Below, one piece after another: positions 62,294-64,000 of a stretch of 64,000 bases of DNA (positions are counted from its first letter, which is position 1; each line of letters starts with the position of its first letter). The DNA lies in contig NZ_CP165647.1 of NCBI RefSeq assembly GCF_041199985.1, positions 1,612,001 through 1,676,000 on the forward strand, given 5' to 3'. The translations under genes and the position numbers were made by a program. This DNA comes from Leptotrichia sp. HSP-536. Lineage in GTDB: Bacteria > Fusobacteriota > Fusobacteriia > Fusobacteriales > Leptotrichiaceae. Under the pieces are notes generated by a model, which was not told where the DNA came from, made no database searches, and saw only the letters and a program-made list of their open reading frames with translations.

Positions 62294-63292
62294 CTATAAT
62301 GCTCCTTTTTTTATTAAAGTTTCAGCAATTTGAATTGTATTTGTAGCTGCGCCCTTTCTTATGTTGTCTGCTACAACCCATAGATTTAAAGCATTATCAG
62401 CCGAAAAGTCTTTTCTAATTCTTCCAACATAAACTTCATCAGTACCTTGAGCATTTATTGGCATTGGATAAACATTGTTCTTACCGTCATTCTGCACTAT
62501 AATTCCTTCTTTTTCCTCAAATGCACGAATTACATCTTCTAATTCAAACGGTTTTTCCAATTCCACATTTACCGACACTGCATGCCCATATCTAACTGGC
62601 ACTCTTACACAAGTCGCAGTTACTTTTAAGTCTGGCAAGTTTAATATTTTTCTAGTTTCATTAATCATTTTTTCTTCTTCCTTTGTATATCCATTATCCA
62701 AGAAAACGTCAATGTGCGGCAATGCATTAAATGCAATTTGATGTGGATACCCTTTTGACGGCTCTCCTTTCAAGTTAGCTTCCAAATCCTCAATTCCTTT
62801 CTGTCCAGAACCTGCCACAGCCTGATAAGTTGAATAAATTACCCTTTTCAATCCATATTTTTCCTGTAAAACTTTTAATACAGGCATTACCTGAATTGTA
62901 GAACAATTTGGATTTGCAATAATTCCTGGGTGATTCTCTAATGCTTCAGGATTTGCTTCAGGAACTATTAACGGAATATTTTCATCCATTCTCCAAGCAC
63001 TGCTGTTATCTATAACAACCGCACCTTTTGCCTTAAATTTTGGAGCATATTCAAGTGATACTCCTCCACCAGCCGAAAATAAAGCCACATCAATATCATC
63101 TGCTATTGTTTCATCTTTTAATTCCATAACAGTGTATTCTATGCCATTAAACTCAATTTTTTTTCCTGCTGAACTTGGTGAAGCGTAAAGATATAATTTC
63201 TCCACAGGAAAGTTTCTTTCTTTTAACACTTTTAAAAATGTTCTTCCCACAAGCCCAGTCGCTCCAATAATTGCTACTTTGTAATTTTTCAT
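62294..63292 (-). CDS. asd: Aspartate-semialdehyde dehydrogenase
   Basis: NADPH-dependent formation of aspartate semialdehyde for lysine/DAP, threonine and methionine. 332 aa. NADP-binding GATGLVGRTFLKVL at the N-terminus, the catalytic cysteine in NPNCSTIQ near residue 127, and the active-site His in RVPVRYGHAVSVNVE. RBS AGGAGGA. First gene of an asd-transporter operon, which links aspartate-family synthesis with amino-acid uptake. No lysine riboswitch was recognised in the 5' region. Confidence 0.96.
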   Translation of the reverse strand: MKNYKVAIIGATGLVGRTFLKVLKERNFPVEKLYLYASPSSAGKKIEFNGIEYTVMELKDETIADDIDVALFSAGGGVSLEYAPKFKAKGAVVIDNSSAWRMDENIPLIVPEANPEALENHPGIIANPNCSTIQVMPVLKVLQEKYGLKRVIYSTYQAVAGSGQKGIEDLEANLKGEPSKGYPHQIAFNALPHIDVFLDNGYTKEEEKMINETRKILNLPDLKVTATCVRVPVRYGHAVSVNVELEKPFELEDVIRAFEEKEGIIVQNDGKNNVYPMPINAQGTDEVYVGRIRKDFSADNALNLWVVADNIRKGAATNTIQIAETLIKKGAL

Positions 63293-63381
63293 TATTTTTC
63301 CTCCTAAAAACTTTTTTGATTAAGGTTTCTTACCTAAATTTTTGTTCTTTTATCATTAATTACCCTAAATCTAATGTATAT

Positions 63382-63410
63382 ATAATACACTATTCTCAAT
63401 TCTTTTTCAA
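63382..63410 (-). promoter_or_regulatory. Promoter of asd-transporter operon
   Basis: On the minus strand TTGAAA (63410-63405), 17-bp spacer, TATTAT (63387-63382). Confidence 0.55.
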
Positions 63411-63464
63411 TATAAAAATATTTTTTTAGTTTGTCGAAATATATTATACAATCTATGGAATGAA

Positions 63465-63502
63465 TAAAAAAATATGTATCAAACTTAAAACTTAATACAT
63501 AT
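63465..63502 (-). terminator. Terminator of NlpC/P60 gene
   Basis: On the minus strand ATATGTAT (63502-63495) pairs with ATACATAT (63479-63472), followed by TTTTTTA. Confidence 0.75.
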
Positions 63503-63516
63503 TCTTAAATTTTTCA

Positions 63517-64000
63517 CTAAACTGTTCTAACTCTTACTCCATATTTAAAATATTTATTCCAATATGTATTTTCCAATGTAGAAATTACAACTCCTTTAGC
63601 CGAAGAAGCATTAATGAAAAGTGATTCTCCTAAATACACTGCCGTATGATTAACTCTTTCTTCCGGTCTAAAAAATACAATATCCCCTGGTTTTAAATTT
63701 TCTTTAGAAACATGTGAACCAATTTTTACTTGCTGATCTGTCTTTCTTGGCAATTCATATCCATATACTTCTCGATAAACTCTACGTGTCAATGCTGAAC
63801 AGTCAATTCCAGTTGCAGAATCTCCACCAAGTGTATATTTTGTTCCTTTCCAGTTGCTGTATGACTGTAATAGCTGATTTTGTAATGCGACTGTCTTTTT
63901 TTGACTTTCTGTGCCATTTTTTAATATTGCCTGATGTTTCTTTTTTAATTCAGATAGCTTTTGTAATACTAGTTGCGAATTTGGCATTGAACGATCAACC
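63517..64000 (-). CDS. NlpC/P60 cell-wall peptidase, 5' end cut by window
   Basis: The frame is open to the window edge (codons before the Met at 63987 are VDRS), so the start may lie outside. The visible part has a helical N-terminal stretch and an NlpC/P60 domain: catalytic Cys in TGIDCSALTRRVY, His in VNHTAVYLG, and a third polar residue region INASSAKGVV. Such enzymes cut D-Glu-meso-DAP-type bonds in peptidoglycan stem peptides. It is followed by its own terminator. Confidence 0.88.
   Translation of the reverse strand, partial: VDRSMPNSQLVLQKLSELKKKHQAILKNGTESQKKTVALQNQLLQSYSNWKGTKYTLGGDSATGIDCSALTRRVYREVYGYELPRKTDQQVKIGSHVSKENLKPGDIVFFRPEERVNHTAVYLGESLFINASSAKGVVISTLENTYWNKYFKYGVRVRTV

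Noticed and set aside
63293..63516. Lysine riboswitch upstream of asd
   Set aside because: The leader is short and lacks the conserved lysine-riboswitch blocks; only a promoter and a terminator were found.

Overview
The window looks like chromosome of a Leptotrichia-like member of the Fusobacteriota. It is very AT-rich, it has outer-membrane and periplasmic functions (a LamB/OprB-type porin, many Sec-signal proteins), and it carries a complete sodium-type V-ATPase, DKNYY-repeat proteins and fusobacterial gene pairings such as mltG-tilS-ftsH. I assign the genus by gene content and base composition only. No rRNA, tRNA or CRISPR array was seen.

Layout. 1-2450: the 3' part of a TPR/Sel1-like gene, then metK behind a sigma70 promoter, a SAM-I riboswitch and an intrinsic terminator. 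2640-4170: a porin with its own promoter. 4440-13415: the V-ATPase operon on the minus strand (transcription order G/H, I, K, E, C, F, A, B, D), interrupted between I and K by a MITE. 13498-14901: ftsL-like gene and rsmH. 14994-18202: DJ-1/PfpI protein, ptsI and an ankyrin protein. 18261-19588: an insertion sequence with a 25-bp target duplication, followed by a second, inverted copy of the same MITE. 19821-21512: three small exported proteins, one frameshifted. 21784-26560: mltG-tilS-ftsH. 26687-30664: exported hypothetical protein, 3-methyladenine glycosylase, hibernation factor, NUDIX hydrolase, small membrane protein. 30750-33962: a BcgI-like restriction-modification locus whose restriction/methylation subunit is split by a one-base frameshift. 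34028-41321: deoB and deoC flanking an accessory block of Fic, DKNYY, endonuclease/exonuclease/phosphatase and SH3 proteins, in which a Fic-DKNYY unit appears to have been duplicated and then eroded. 41440-43190: an IS200/IS605 element with a frameshifted tnpA and an intact tnpB. 43198-46348: pectate-lyase-like fragment, CorA, flotillin. 46565-54539: fabV, exported or unknown proteins, proS, a HAD phosphatase and glycerol dehydrogenase. 54711-57397: clpB with a CIRCE operator. 57620-58000: a decayed RelB/YoeB toxin-antitoxin locus. 58063-63987: an unknown membrane-linked protein, a SurA-like protein, a polar amino-acid ABC transporter in an operon with asd, and a partial NlpC/P60 peptidase.

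How the genes work together. Housekeeping functions are methyl-donor synthesis, Na+ energetics, PTS sugar uptake, fatty-acid synthesis, deoxynucleoside catabolism (deoB, deoC), protein quality control (FtsH, ClpB, HPF) and amino-acid uptake/aspartate metabolism. They are interleaved with mobile and defence-type DNA. No wholly new system could be demonstrated. The most unusual items are the TA-flanked MITE pair (one copy inside the V-ATPase operon), the IS with a 25-bp target duplication, the broken BcgI-like locus with in-frame tandem repeats, and the duplicated Fic-DKNYY unit. Four loci (restriction subunit, tnpA, a DUF1311 lipoprotein, the toxin-antitoxin pair) carry single-base frameshifts, which could be decay, phase variation or base-calling errors.
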